A stretch of DNA of 64,000 nucleotides, taken from the NCBI GenBank assembly GCA_964019335.1, contig OZ025725.1:248001-312000 (forward strand). Reading direction: 5' to 3'. This document shows positions 37,474-49,151 of this stretch, in pieces (positions within the stretch are counted from its first letter, which is position 1; every line of letters begins with the position of its first letter). The notes under the pieces are model-generated. The model was not told where the DNA came from and searched no databases. It saw nothing but the letters and a program-made list of their open reading frames with translations. Source of the stretch: Diplonema japonicum. Taxonomy: Eukaryota > Euglenozoa > Diplonemea > Diplonemida > Diplonemidae. The position numbers and the translations under genes were made by a program.

Positions 37474-39876
37474 ATGGGAGACGTTCAGAGCACGTTGGAA
37501 ACACAGTACGAGCAGATCAAGAACGCCGGGAGCAGCAAAAAAGTTCTCGCCACTAGGTCCTGCCTCCCGCAGGTAGACCCTTTCGTTGCAGAGAGAAAGG
37601 AGGAGGTGAAGAGAGTCAACCGGCAATACGAAATCGACAACTACAAGGGCGACACATTACGAAGTGGGCTGCCAGCCGGGGTCTGCAGCGTGCCTCCTTT
37701 CGAAAAACGAAAAGGCCCCGGCATCGACCAAAAAGTGACGGAATGCATTAAGATATATCTGGGGAAGGTCGGGGAAGAGATAATGAGCAAAAAGAACGAC
37801 CGTTGGGAGAGCTTCGAGGAAATAAAGACCTGTGTGTTCACCCCGAAAAAGGGTTCATCAAGAGGGTTCCCGAGGGTGACGGTGATGGAGAGATGGTTAG
37901 AGGACGTGGAATTCGGTCGCCAACGGATCACCGGCGCACACGTAACGGTACTGACAGGGGTTCAAAAATGCGAATTGTTGCCGAAAAAACTGTTGGTGAC
38001 AGACGAACAAGTTGTTGGCCTCATCGATGAAGATTCTGTTGAAGAAGCCGTAGCTGCAAAAAAGCTCTTCATTGTGGATTATCACAAGTTGCTTGACGAC
38101 ATACCAACTCGAAAAGACGCCCATCTTTGCTCCCCCATCGGGCTTTTCTACTGCAGCGAAGAAGGGGTTCTCCTCCCCATCGCCATTCAGCTCTACGGCG
38201 GCCCAACAGCACAGGACCTCAACCCAGTCTACACCCCGAATGACAACATCTGGGCTTGGAGAATGGCTAAGATGTTTTTCAACAGTGCTGACTTCCATTA
38301 TCACCTCATCGCGTCGTTCGTGTGCAGGTGTTTGTTGGCTGTCAGTTTGGCATCGGTGATTACCTGTAGGTGCTTATCTGCACATCATCCTTTACGGCAG
38401 CTTGTTGAGCCGTTCTTCAAAGGGTGTCTTGGCGACGCCGATGTTGCGCTGAAAACGCTTCTCGGGAAGAACTGCCCGGCTCCTATGATTCTCTCTTGCG
38501 GGTACGATGGGTGGTTCAAGATCGCGTCGAAAAGCTGGGCGAAGTTTAACTTCAGCAACGCTTCCTTCAAACACGATTATACGGAACGAACAGACCCTGA
38601 CTCGCCATTGAGAGGGTACTACTATCGTTCAGACGGGATGTTGCTGTGGAGGGGGCTTGACACTTATGTTTCAGAAACGGCGCGGAAATACTATCAGAAA
38701 CCGGATGACATCGACGAGGACGGGGAACTGAAGAAATGGACCCGCGAGATGGTGAATCACTTCAACAGGTTCATGGAGCTGCAGACCTGCCGCAAGGAGC
38801 AGCCCATTGTTTTCGACGTCACCTCGCTTCTGTACATGGCGACGGGGTTGAAAGACGGGCTTCTACACAACATGTACCAACAGTACGCGTGGGTTCCCAA
38901 CGCACCCGGTCTCATCGTACGCGGACCAATCATCGAAAAAGCGAAAGATCAAATCACCGAATCCGATCTTCTATCCCTCCTCCCTGACAAGCGTACGACT
39001 GTGCTTCAAATTGCCACCGCTTACGTGTTGTCCGGGCTGTTCGACGACAAGGCCGCCCCGCACGTCAACATGTTTGCCTTCCCGAATAACCTTCCCCTCT
39101 ACGCAGACAATCTAGGAACTGGTTTTTCACTAACCGAACCCGATTTACCGGATCCGAATGGTCCGAAGGGGCCGAATGGTGAGGAATGGAACGCGTCGGG
39201 AAAGCAAGACATCGATGAAAATAAACCTGTAGATGTCTTCTCGGACACTGTAGTAGTAGATGTTTACGGGATTGCAGGTGATCACAGGCACTACACTATT
39301 ATCCGCGGCAGTGACATGCCGTTGTCGGACGCTGGAGATGAGGTGCTTGAGACCTTCACTGTGAGCAAAACGCCCAAAGATGGGTTGGTGGAGTGGGAGA
39401 TCCGAAAAGCTGAAGGGAAAATCGGTAACTGGGTAGCCCCTAAGGGCGAGGCACCCATCAGCGGCCCCGGTGCAGAGAACAAGACAACTGTTCAAGCTGT
39501 ATTCTATGCTGTGTTGTTAGACCCATCCTCACTATCCTTCCCCCCTAGAACTATATTTGTGCGGTTGAAGTCTGGGAGCACACTGCTGCCTGCGGCAACC
39601 AGTGTCGGTTCGTCCTCGTACCAGGATGGTTACTGGGATGTTATTCATGCCTTTTGCTATCCCCCGCCTGCGGAGGGGTGTCTTGTTGCTGCCCCGCAGT
39701 GGGAGGAGGTGGATGAAGACGACGATGCCGATGAGACCCCCTCGGCACTCCGGGAACCCTTCGCCGACATGCGGAAAAGAATAACCGCTCGCAACGACGA
39801 GCTCGAGATCCCGTACGCCGCGCTGCGGCCTTGGGAGCTCTTTGAAAAAACTGCGCGTGAAGGGTTTTTGTATTGA
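37474..39876 (+). CDS. Lipoxygenase-fold protein lacking iron ligands (pseudoenzyme)
   Basis: 800 residues, single exon, no N-terminal PLAT domain recognised. The order of lipoxygenase landmarks is clear: ERWLEDVEFGRQRITGAH near 155, ELLPKKLLVTDEQV, KKLFIVDYHKLLDDI, PIGLFYCSEEGVLLPIAIQL, WRMAKMFFNSADFHYH near 263-277, CLSAHHPLRQLVEPFF, YAWVPNAP near 471, and RNDELEIPYAALRPW near the end. In active enzymes HxxxxH in the ADFHYH region, a later His and Asn before WxPNAP and the C-terminal Ile bind iron. Here His277 is kept, its partner is Phe282, no His/Asn pair stands at the expected spacing, and the chain ends GFLY. About 140 extra residues (around 565-720) precede the last block. Dioxygenase activity is therefore unlikely; lipid binding or scaffolding is possible. 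Confidence 0.75.
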   Translation: MGDVQSTLETQYEQIKNAGSSKKVLATRSCLPQVDPFVAERKEEVKRVNRQYEIDNYKGDTLRSGLPAGVCSVPPFEKRKGPGIDQKVTECIKIYLGKVGEEIMSKKNDRWESFEEIKTCVFTPKKGSSRGFPRVTVMERWLEDVEFGRQRITGAHVTVLTGVQKCELLPKKLLVTDEQVVGLIDEDSVEEAVAAKKLFIVDYHKLLDDIPTRKDAHLCSPIGLFYCSEEGVLLPIAIQLYGGPTAQDLNPVYTPNDNIWAWRMAKMFFNSADFHYHLIASFVCRCLLAVSLASVITCRCLSAHHPLRQLVEPFFKGCLGDADVALKTLLGKNCPAPMILSCGYDGWFKIASKSWAKFNFSNASFKHDYTERTDPDSPLRGYYYRSDGMLLWRGLDTYVSETARKYYQKPDDIDEDGELKKWTREMVNHFNRFMELQTCRKEQPIVFDVTSLLYMATGLKDGLLHNMYQQYAWVPNAPGLIVRGPIIEKAKDQITESDLLSLLPDKRTTVLQIATAYVLSGLFDDKAAPHVNMFAFPNNLPLYADNLGTGFSLTEPDLPDPNGPKGPNGEEWNASGKQDIDENKPVDVFSDTVVVDVYGIAGDHRHYTIIRGSDMPLSDAGDEVLETFTVSKTPKDGLVEWEIRKAEGKIGNWVAPKGEAPISGPGAENKTTVQAVFYAVLLDPSSLSFPPRTIFVRLKSGSTLLPAATSVGSSSYQDGYWDVIHAFCYPPPAEGCLVAAPQWEEVDEDDDADETPSALREPFADMRKRITARNDELEIPYAALRPWELFEKTAREGFLY

Positions 39877-39883
39877 AAATTTC

Positions 39884-39915
<32 letters not shown>

Positions 39916-40034
39916 GGAGGGAAAAAAAAAAAAAAAAAACAGTTACCGTATCCATCCCCCCCTTTTTTTTTTGTAAAACCCCCAAAATAAAAAAAAAAAT
40001 ATCCAGTAGGGGAAAAAAAAAAAACCCAATCATA

Positions 40035-41123
40035 ATGCCGCCTCCCTGCGCCAAACTAATTATAAGCGAGAGCATCGACAGGGTTTTCATCGATGAGATC
40101 TTGGAGCTGTCGAAGGACTACGTCGGCGAAGTCGAGGTCGTCCTTCTGGGCGGGGAAAGAACGTACGAAAAGGAAACGGGGTCCGACGGGAAGAAGGCTC
40201 TCCTCGGCCTCACCGGGGAGAAAAAACCAGGAAGCGTGTTCATCAGCTTCGAGGGGGAAGAAGAAGACGCCATCGTGGTAGACAGAGAAGGCCTTGAAAT
40301 GATGTTTGACCCGGAACTATGGGAGGAAGACGACGGTGAAGAAGAAGGAATCGACGATCAAATCCACGAAATCGTGAAGGGGAGGATATTTCTGTCGAAC
40401 CTGAAAACCGCGCAAAGCAACGACGGATCGTACTCGATCCTATCACTCCTGTCGGAAAAACCCACGTCGATCCCACTGGGCGAAGACAGAGAACAACTGT
40501 TCATATCCATCGCTGACGACCTCAGTGAAAACTCACTCCTGAAGATCATTCACGAGGCCTTAACCTTCATCGACAACCAGCTGTCTGCCGGTAGGAAAAC
40601 CTTAGTACACTGCGAAGCCGGTAGATCGCGGTCAGCTTCAGTCATTGCAGCATGGATTCTGAAGGAGGAAATCGTGTCGGACCTCCCTGATGCTCTGGAG
40701 TATATCAAGGCTAGCCGGCCTTGGATCGAACCAAATACCAGTTTTTTGGCTCAGTTGGAAAGATACAGTGAGGCCGCAGGTAAAACCTACGGGCAGATCT
40801 CGTTTTCCCCAGAGTTTCAAAAAAGCATTCTTGCTGGTGAGAAACGAGCCACAACTCGGCTTACCCGTAGCGATGCGGACCCGTCGGCGTTGGGGCATTC
40901 GGTGGGAGATTTTCTCGAGGCAACCTGTCCTGAGCCGTTTTGTGTGCTGTTGGTGACCGGAGTTGAGAAGCTTGTGGTTGACGAGCTCACCGACGAGATA
41001 GCGGCTGTCGAATGTCTTGAGACCAAGGAAGATCTGAAAAGGGTGCTGTTGCGGTTCTACCCGGACATGGTTGGGACCGACTGTGTGTTGGTAACACACT
41101 TTGCAGTCGTTCGAAAGCTTTAA
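40035..41123 (+). CDS. Dual-specificity phosphatase fused to an ASCH domain
   Basis: 362 residues, single exon. Residues 1-115 form an acidic N-terminal part with a globular start (SESIDRVFIDEILELS). Residues 115-245 form a dual-specificity phosphatase domain (IFLSNLKTAQ at the start; active-site loop VHCEAGRSRSASV with Cys193 and Arg199; SRPWIEPNTSFLAQL as the usual C-terminal helix motif). Residues 255-360 match ASCH, a PUA-like RNA-binding fold: FSPEFQKSILAGEKRATTR, GHSVGDFLEA, LVTGVEKLVVDELTDE. The ATG at 40,035 is the start that removes the low-complexity Lys-rich upstream reading. Substrate is unknown; an RNA-linked phosphatase is an inference from the ASCH fusion and the neighbouring RNA-end gene. 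Confidence 0.8.
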   Translation: MPPPCAKLIISESIDRVFIDEILELSKDYVGEVEVVLLGGERTYEKETGSDGKKALLGLTGEKKPGSVFISFEGEEEDAIVVDREGLEMMFDPELWEEDDGEEEGIDDQIHEIVKGRIFLSNLKTAQSNDGSYSILSLLSEKPTSIPLGEDREQLFISIADDLSENSLLKIIHEALTFIDNQLSAGRKTLVHCEAGRSRSASVIAAWILKEEIVSDLPDALEYIKASRPWIEPNTSFLAQLERYSEAAGKTYGQISFSPEFQKSILAGEKRATTRLTRSDADPSALGHSVGDFLEATCPEPFCVLLVTGVEKLVVDELTDEIAAVECLETKEDLKRVLLRFYPDMVGTDCVLVTHFAVVRKL

Positions 41124-41162
41124 TTTTTTTTTTTTTTTTTTTTTTTTTTTTCCCTGTTGTGA

Positions 41163-42755
<1,593 letters not shown>

Positions 42756-42766
42756 AGAGGTTTTTT

Positions 42767-42797
<31 letters not shown>

Positions 42798-43213
42798 GAA
42801 GATGGGAAGAAAGGAAAAAAAAAAGTGTGATATCCCGTTTTTTTCTTTTTTTTTTTTTTTTTTTTTTAGAATTTCCCCCCCACCTTTTCACCCGTTCCAA
42901 TATTTTGCTTTTTTTTTCTCTTTTTTTTTCCTATCTTTTCTATCCTAAAACTTTAAAAAAAAGCGAAAATGACGGGGGAAAAGAGGGGGGGGGGGGGGGA
43001 GAAAAGTTTTTTCTCAGAGGGGGGAAAACAAAGCCAAAAAAAATGAGCGATGATTATTTTATAGGTTTTTTTTTTTTTTTCGTGTTGCTGGAAAAAAAAG
43101 AGAAAAAAATACACATACCCCCCCCCTTTATAATATTTGTTTTTTTTTTACCCCCTTGCCAAAAAAAATAATTTTTTTTACCCCACCTCCCCACCCTTTT
43201 TCTTTTTCAAATC

Positions 43214-43251
<38 letters not shown>

Positions 43252-43325
43252 CACAGGCAGGGGGAATCGGTTGTGCGCAAAAAGTGGAGGTGGAAAGGGG
43301 GTGGGACCCCCCGACTAAGGTTGAA
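42756..43325. other. Homopolymer spacer between RBX1 and the cyclase-like gene
   Basis: T-, A- and G-runs throughout, with about 38 consecutive A at 43,216-43,248. No gene seen. Confidence 0.5.
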
Positions 43326-46235
43326 ATGCACAAGGAAATAAAAAAACCAAAGTATCAAGCCAGCATCAAGATCGTCCTGACGCTGTACTCCGTGTTTCTC
43401 ATCGCCGCCACGGGCCTCCTCTCCGCGGTCATGACGATAACAAGCGGCAACAGCGCACTGGACAAAAGCCAAGACGCCTGCGACGCGGGCTTGAAAACAT
43501 GCTTCTCCGCGGGACAGAATCAAACCATCGATATGGGCCGTGATCTCATGGATCAAGTAATCCACAGCTTCGAGACCGCTATAAAACAAAAACTCTCCCT
43601 GCCCCTATCGATCCTCACCGCAGAAAAACACATGTGCAAAACCCGCGGCTTGGGAAAGGGTAACTTCACCAACGACATGGCCACCCACGACACCCTACTC
43701 AAACAGCTCACACTTGGCATGATTGAAGCCGTGTCCACCACCGCATCCATCGAGATAACAATACGCTCGGTCGATGCCAACACCAACCAAACGGTCTACT
43801 ACTTAATGAATCAAGGTTACGAACCAAAATCCGGAACCATCGATCTCAACCGCTGGCTTGGTGTCGAAGTGAAGAACGGGTCATGGGACGACCTGTCGCA
43901 GGGCACTCTGTACTTCTCCATCGTGGACCACGCTACAGGTCTCATCATCCCCGAAAACTTATCAAAAGTTCAAGAATGCGTTGAGAACTTCACCGACATC
44001 CTGTACTGGCAAAAAAGCCGCGGTTCAGCTCAGTTCACACCTTGTCACACCGCAATGTCCAATTTAAGCAAAGCCGACACCGGCCGCGGGACTGGATCGT
44101 TCATACAGCACATTCAATACGGTGTTGAAGGATGGGCTCCGCTGGAGGCGAAGGGCGAGCTTGTTTCACTGTCTGCTTATTACGCTGAGCTCGACACCAC
44201 CTCTCCCGACGCAAAATACGGTGAAAATTCAGGGTACTGGATCACCGTTGGCGTTCAAGTCGAGGACCTATCACAGACAGCGAAGGAATCCACGAGCAAC
44301 CTCCCGTTCGGCTCCCGCATATACCTAATAGAACGCGATCCATGGACAGGTTCCATGGGGTCAATGGTGGCTGCAACGCATGGAGGGGTGACGAATGTTG
44401 TCAACAACTCCAACACGGTCATCACGCCATCCCAATCAACCGACCCTCTCATCGCAGCACATGGGAGATACGAAATGAGCCTCTCGTCAGATCCTTACAT
44501 AAACGTGAAGAATGAGCAATACGACTGGACGTACGCGGAGGAGGAGGAGCAATATTGGGTGAAACACTCTGCGATAGAGCTTTCCAAAGACTCACCCCAC
44601 TCTCTTCTGCTCATAGCTGTCGTTCTGATCCCTGTGGACGCGTCCTTCGCGCAGATCTCGAACTCGTTCAGCAATCTGTCCAACAAGATTGAACAGGACC
44701 GTTCAAGCGTGCGTGACGACACCGACGCAAACATTCGCTACTTATGGCTGTCGCTGACTGGTATGTTGTGCATCCTCGCGCTTGTAGCGTACTGTTGTTC
44801 CTACCGAATAGCCGCGGGGATCACACGCCTCGCCGACGAGATGAAATTAGTCGAAACCTTCGATCTAGAAACTGTCGATCTGTCAAGCACCTCATATCTA
44901 ACAGAGGTCAACAGAATGCAACAATCCTTCGAGAAGATGCTCAAATCCCTAAAAGACTACCGTGCGTTCCTCCCAAAGGTGACGGTTGCCGAAGGGCTGT
45001 GCGCGACAAACACGGAAGACGAGCCCGACGACACAGACCGCGATTCCAAAGAAACAGCATCGTCATTCCACAGCCTGGCAAGACCGACCCCAGCACCGAC
45101 ACCCGGACAACCAGTCACAACACCCGGGCTTTTCAATCCTGTTCGTTTCGATACAATTTCATATTCTCAACCACCAACACCTGGCGACCGGGACGGCTCT
45201 GGAGGGTCAAGCCACACCGCAACCCCAACGAAAAAAAACCCCACCATGGTCCGACGACGGTCCATCGGAAACGTTCTGCATGCGAGGGAGGAACGCATCG
45301 TGCAGACCTTAATGGAGCGAAAGGCGATTGTCGTTCTGACTGTGAAGCTCTACCAGATGTACGAATGGGTGGCGAGGGTTCGTGAAGGTACGCAGCACAT
45401 TGACAGCCTCGTGTCGTTCATAGCAGAATGGGTTGAAAGGGTCGAACAATGTGTAACAAAGCACAAAGGCCTTCTTCTTTCAACTTCCCTTGGAGAAGGG
45501 GAAATCACTGCCGTGTGGGGCTACTCAAAACGCGACTTCACCGGCCTCACCACGGCCGCTGACGCTGCTCTGGCAATAACCGCCGGAAACACATTAATAG
45601 AAAAAACCTCCACCACTGAAGCCAGCGTGATTTCAGGACCTAACCTACAAACCTATGCCGCAATCACAGAAGGCCCTGGGTGGACAGGAAACCTTGGATC
45701 GGGGAGAACCCGTTCTCCAGCAGTGATAGGCCATCAAATATCAGACAATCTAGGGATGTTAAAGGTGGGGTTTCAGCATCAATGTCCTGTGGTTACGAAC
45801 AGACACGGGGGGCTCGAGGCGTATGAGGTGACCCCAGTCGATTGCTGCCATTTACACAGCATCGTGTCTGTAGGGGGGAACAGCTATGGGAAGGGGTCGA
45901 CAATGGTATACAGTATAGTGAAGAAGTCCAAGCAAGGTGAGGAGTGGATGTATGCTTTGAACGCAATGCAGCAGAAGATGAAGCCTATCTTCGATGCGTA
46001 TGCTTTGTATCAGAATGGGAATATTGAGGAGGCCAAGGTTCTTGCTGCCACTCTTGCTTCGTCGAAGGCTAATCCTCTTTACACTGAGGCGAACCGGCTT
46101 TTATCACTGTTGAATGGTGTTGCTGCTGACTCGCCTCCACCTACGCCCCCGAGCGATCCTGCCCCTGACCCCCCGCTTGTGCACCCTTTTAGAAACCCCT
46201 TAACAACTCCCAGACGTGTCGGGTCTGATAGTTGA
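43326..46235 (+). CDS. Membrane receptor with degenerate class III cyclase domain
   Basis: 969 residues, single exon. An N-terminal membrane segment lies at about 11-35 (IVLTLYSVFLIAATGLLSAV), a large extracellular domain with several N-glycosylation sequons at 36-465 (probably a Cache-type sensor), and a second membrane segment near 470 (YLWLSLTGMLCILALVAYCC). A HAMP-like linker (ITRLADEMKLVETFDLETVD) and a Ser/Thr/Pro-rich stretch follow. Then comes a class III nucleotidyl cyclase-like domain near 660-850 (RKAIVVLTVKLYQMYEWV, SLVSFIAEWVERVEQCV, GEGEITAVWGYSKRDF). Metal-binding Asp residues expected in a functional cyclase are not present at LTVKLY. A TPR-like tail, YALYQNGNIEEAKVLAATLA, is typical of such receptors. 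Most likely a sensory pseudocyclase. The ATG at 43,326 was chosen because upstream codons lack an ATG. Confidence 0.75.
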   Translation: MHKEIKKPKYQASIKIVLTLYSVFLIAATGLLSAVMTITSGNSALDKSQDACDAGLKTCFSAGQNQTIDMGRDLMDQVIHSFETAIKQKLSLPLSILTAEKHMCKTRGLGKGNFTNDMATHDTLLKQLTLGMIEAVSTTASIEITIRSVDANTNQTVYYLMNQGYEPKSGTIDLNRWLGVEVKNGSWDDLSQGTLYFSIVDHATGLIIPENLSKVQECVENFTDILYWQKSRGSAQFTPCHTAMSNLSKADTGRGTGSFIQHIQYGVEGWAPLEAKGELVSLSAYYAELDTTSPDAKYGENSGYWITVGVQVEDLSQTAKESTSNLPFGSRIYLIERDPWTGSMGSMVAATHGGVTNVVNNSNTVITPSQSTDPLIAAHGRYEMSLSSDPYINVKNEQYDWTYAEEEEQYWVKHSAIELSKDSPHSLLLIAVVLIPVDASFAQISNSFSNLSNKIEQDRSSVRDDTDANIRYLWLSLTGMLCILALVAYCCSYRIAAGITRLADEMKLVETFDLETVDLSSTSYLTEVNRMQQSFEKMLKSLKDYRAFLPKVTVAEGLCATNTEDEPDDTDRDSKETASSFHSLARPTPAPTPGQPVTTPGLFNPVRFDTISYSQPPTPGDRDGSGGSSHTATPTKKNPTMVRRRSIGNVLHAREERIVQTLMERKAIVVLTVKLYQMYEWVARVREGTQHIDSLVSFIAEWVERVEQCVTKHKGLLLSTSLGEGEITAVWGYSKRDFTGLTTAADAALAITAGNTLIEKTSTTEASVISGPNLQTYAAITEGPGWTGNLGSGRTRSPAVIGHQISDNLGMLKVGFQHQCPVVTNRHGGLEAYEVTPVDCCHLHSIVSVGGNSYGKGSTMVYSIVKKSKQGEEWMYALNAMQQKMKPIFDAYALYQNGNIEEAKVLAATLASSKANPLYTEANRLLSLLNGVAADSPPPTPPSDPAPDPPLVHPFRNPLTTPRRVGSDS

Positions 46236-46385
46236 AGTAGGGGGATACTATTTTTTGTTTAGTTTAGTTTGTTCTTTTGTCATTTTTCTTCTTCCTTTCG
46301 TTTCAACCAAAAGGCTTTTTTTTTTTTCCACGGGGTTTTCTTATCCGCCTCTCATTCCCCCCCCCCCCCCCCCCCCCTTTCTCGA

Positions 46386-46530
46386 GTCTTTGACTTGTCT
46401 GAACAAAAAAAGGGGGGATGGAACATTGGCAATGTGTTTTTTTTGGGTTTTATAAACTTCTCTCCACAGGGTTCTATCCCCCCTCCCCCCCACTCCCCAC
46501 GGCGCGTACACACAGTGCCATTTTTTTTTT
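46386..46530. repeat. Dispersed repeat R1, member 4
   Basis: GTCTTTGACTTGTCTGAACA, AAAAAAGGGGG, GGAACATTGGCAATGTGTTT, TATAAACTTCTCTCCACAGG, GTTCTATCCC, C-run, CGGCGCGTACACA. It is the most complete copy, linking the block order seen in the other three. Confidence 0.6.
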
Positions 46531-46601
46531 AAACACAAGACACTGAAATGTGTTTTGCGTTGTTAAACTTTGTTTATAATAGTTTTTTTTTTTTTTTCCA
46601 G

Positions 46602-46840
46602 CTGCGTCAGTAGTTTCTGTCCACTCCCTGCGCACGTTGGGTTACTACAACAGCTCCGTAAGGGGCTACTCCTCTAGACCGGTATTCGCCTCCCCGGTGA
46701 CCCGCCACATCCTTGAGAAACAACTGTACAACTATTGTGTCCTTACCAACTCGGTTGAGGGTTTTATACCTAAGGTACCGAGGAGGGTGAACGAGGGGCC
46801 GAAGGCCACACCACAGCAGAAAGGTTCGATCAAGAGATAG
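46602..46840 (+). CDS. Possible exon of an unrecognised small protein
   Basis: After a T-run and the acceptor-like TTTCCAG, the frame reads ASVVSVHSLRTLGYYNSSVR, then GYSSRPVFASPVTRHILEKQ and more, ending QQKGSIKR and TAG at 46,840: 79 codons with good composition. No ATG is in frame, so a first exon is missing or the gene is broken. The Arg/Ser/Tyr-rich start would suit a mitochondrial presequence. Family not recognised. Confidence 0.4.
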
Positions 46841-46898
46841 ATTGAGACTCTTCAGGCGTCCTGCCACATACCGCAGGTACCCTTAAATGTCTCTTTTT

Positions 46899-46938
<40 letters not shown>

Positions 46939-47070
46939 TAAGGTGGGATAACATGGAAATATAAGAAGTACATCTGATGTATCAACTCGTGGCAGCAAAC
47001 TGCATGAGCGCAGAATCTTAGAAGCCCCGGCTGGGGTTGAGCTGTACATCGCACGCATTATACAGTTCTT

Positions 47071-47113
47071 GTGCAGGGTGCCGCCAACAGCAACGGCCTC
47101 CTTTAACTCTTTT
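47071..47113. repeat. Dispersed repeat R3, second copy
   Basis: GTGCAGGGTGCCGCCAACAG, CAACGGCCTCCTTTAACTCT. Partner of 26,666-26,703. A CACACGGCACTCTGAATAAT motif at 47,213 echoes the MITE left end at 26,831. Confidence 0.65.
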
Positions 47114-47119
47114 CTTTAC

Positions 47120-47155
<36 letters not shown>

Positions 47156-48441
47156 GCCTCCTAATTCCATTTGGCAGTGGGGTTTAGTGGTTTTCTTCTT
47201 CTTTTTTTACCGTCACACGGCACTCTGAATAATCCACTGCAAGGGCTCCAAAGCCTAACGGTTGTCATCAAACAGTTGCCGTGCGTGGCTCACAACTCTT
47301 TGCAGGAAGCTACTAAGCAGTTTAAAAGTAAACTATTTGTTTCAAAAAAAAAGGGGGGGTGATTATGATTGTGGCCACGGAGGGGGGGAGGAGCCGGGGG
47401 GAGGCACAAAGCCTCTTGACGTCATGCCACATATTTCTTTTTAAAAAACTTTGCTTCAACAAATTGTCTAAGAAAAAAAGAAAAAAAAAAAGCTTGGGCC
47501 GCAAACTTTGTTGGCTAACCCTCGTACGGTCAAACCGACTCGAACGCCAGACTTTTTTTTTTTTTTTTTTTTTTTCTGTAATCAAAAGTAGACAGGACGT
47601 AACCGCAAAAACTCTTGCCTCCCTAGTCTCTTATATTTTTTTCTCTTCCTCTTCGTCTCTGAGAAAAGTACTCCATCCCACATTTTTGCGCTCAATCAAA
47701 AAAAAAGGGGGGGGAAGATCCTATTTATTACTATTTTTTATAATGCTAAAACATAGGGGGGGGGGGGGTATTCTTGAGAAAAAAAGGGAATGGATCCTTT
47801 TGCAACAACAAGTTGTACCCCCGCTTCCCTTTCCGTCCGATTGAGCATGATGTTCCCTGTGATTTCAAAAGATTTAGGGGGGGGGGGGGGGGTCAGCAGG
47901 ACCAAGGTCTTCAACTTCTCCTTGATCGAAATCAAAATGAGGGGACTGTCGTTACCCTTTCAGATGCCTTTATTAGCAACACAGGGGGTAACAGAGGTAG
48001 GCAAGGGGTGGTCCAAGATGATGGGTTTAGTTTAATTAATACAAAAACGTAAAAACTGATTACCTATCCAAAAAAAAAGAAGAAAAAAAAAGAAGAAAAA
48101 AAAAAAAAAAACACCCTTTACCTCTCCTAACAGTTCAATCTTTTTTTTTTTCTTTCTTTTAAAGCTGTTTGCGAAAAAAAAATTTTTATTCTAATTCTAC
48201 TTCTACTTCTGCCTACGCGAGCCTACGACCATTCATTCTTCTTCTTCTTCTTTTTTTTTTTTTTTTTTTTTTTGAGAGTTTCGTGAAGATGAAGAGTTAT
48301 ATGAACGAATAATAATAAAAAAAAAGAAACCACTTATAACAGGGGGGTGCGTGTGTGTGGTAAAATACCCTGACTGAGTAGGCGGGAGAAAGCAGAAAGT
48401 CACGGTAATAATACAATATCACAGGAAGCAGTGGATGAACG

Positions 48442-48493
<52 letters not shown>

Positions 48494-48723
48494 TTGTTGT
48501 TGTTGTTGTTGTTGTAGTTGCTGATATAGTCAGTTCTCGTCCAGAATCCAAACAGCCCTCGGTTGATGAGGGACTGTCGTGAACAAGCACATTCAAGAGT
48601 AGCCCCCCCGCCCGTAAGTATTTTGTAAGTTTCGCCGATAGTTGCGGGGCTGCAGAAAAGGTCCTCATCTAGTTTTAGCCCCTTCCTCCCTTCCTCGCGA
48701 TTTTTTTTTTTTTGGTTGGGCAT

Positions 48724-48769
<46 letters not shown>

Positions 48770-49151
48770 ACGCCTCCCTCATCCTAGTGATTATGTTATT
48801 TTTTTTCCTTTTTCCCTTATGTATCTCCAACCAAAAAAAAAAAAAAAAAAATATATATGTTTCACCATCCCCCCACCCCAATCCTCATCACAATTATTTT
48901 TTGTTTCTTTATTTTTCTACTTTTTTTTCTTACCCCCCCCCCCCCCCCCCCCCACGTATCTCAAACCAAAAAAAAAAAAAAACCGACAAAAAATACACCA
49001 CACAAAGGGAGGGTTGGGGAGTGGGAAGAGGGTGCGGAGGGGTGGGGTGGTGGGGGGGGGGGGGGGCGAGAAGAAAAAAAAAGGGGGGGAAATTGCGGGG
49101 TAAAAAGAAGAAGAAAAAAAGAGAGAGAGAGAGAGAGAGCGAGAAAAGAAA

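Larger units (their letters stand above)
46236..49151. other. 2.9 kb repeat-rich spacer
   Basis: Contains R1 (46,386-46,530), one protein-like exon (46,602-46,840), R3 (47,071-47,113), TTA (near 47,124-47,154) and GTT (48,493-48,516) microsatellites, many A/T/C/G homopolymers of 10-50 bases and a GA microsatellite just before 49,141. Apart from the small exon, no coding sequence was recognised. Confidence 0.55.

Noticed and set aside
46820-46835. GGTTCGATC string suggestive of a tRNA T-loop
   Set aside because: No A-box or cloverleaf around it; it lies in a protein-like exon.
48451-48516. T-run followed by GTT repeat as a structured RNA or CRISPR-like array
   Set aside because: Simple microsatellite without spacers or conserved stems.
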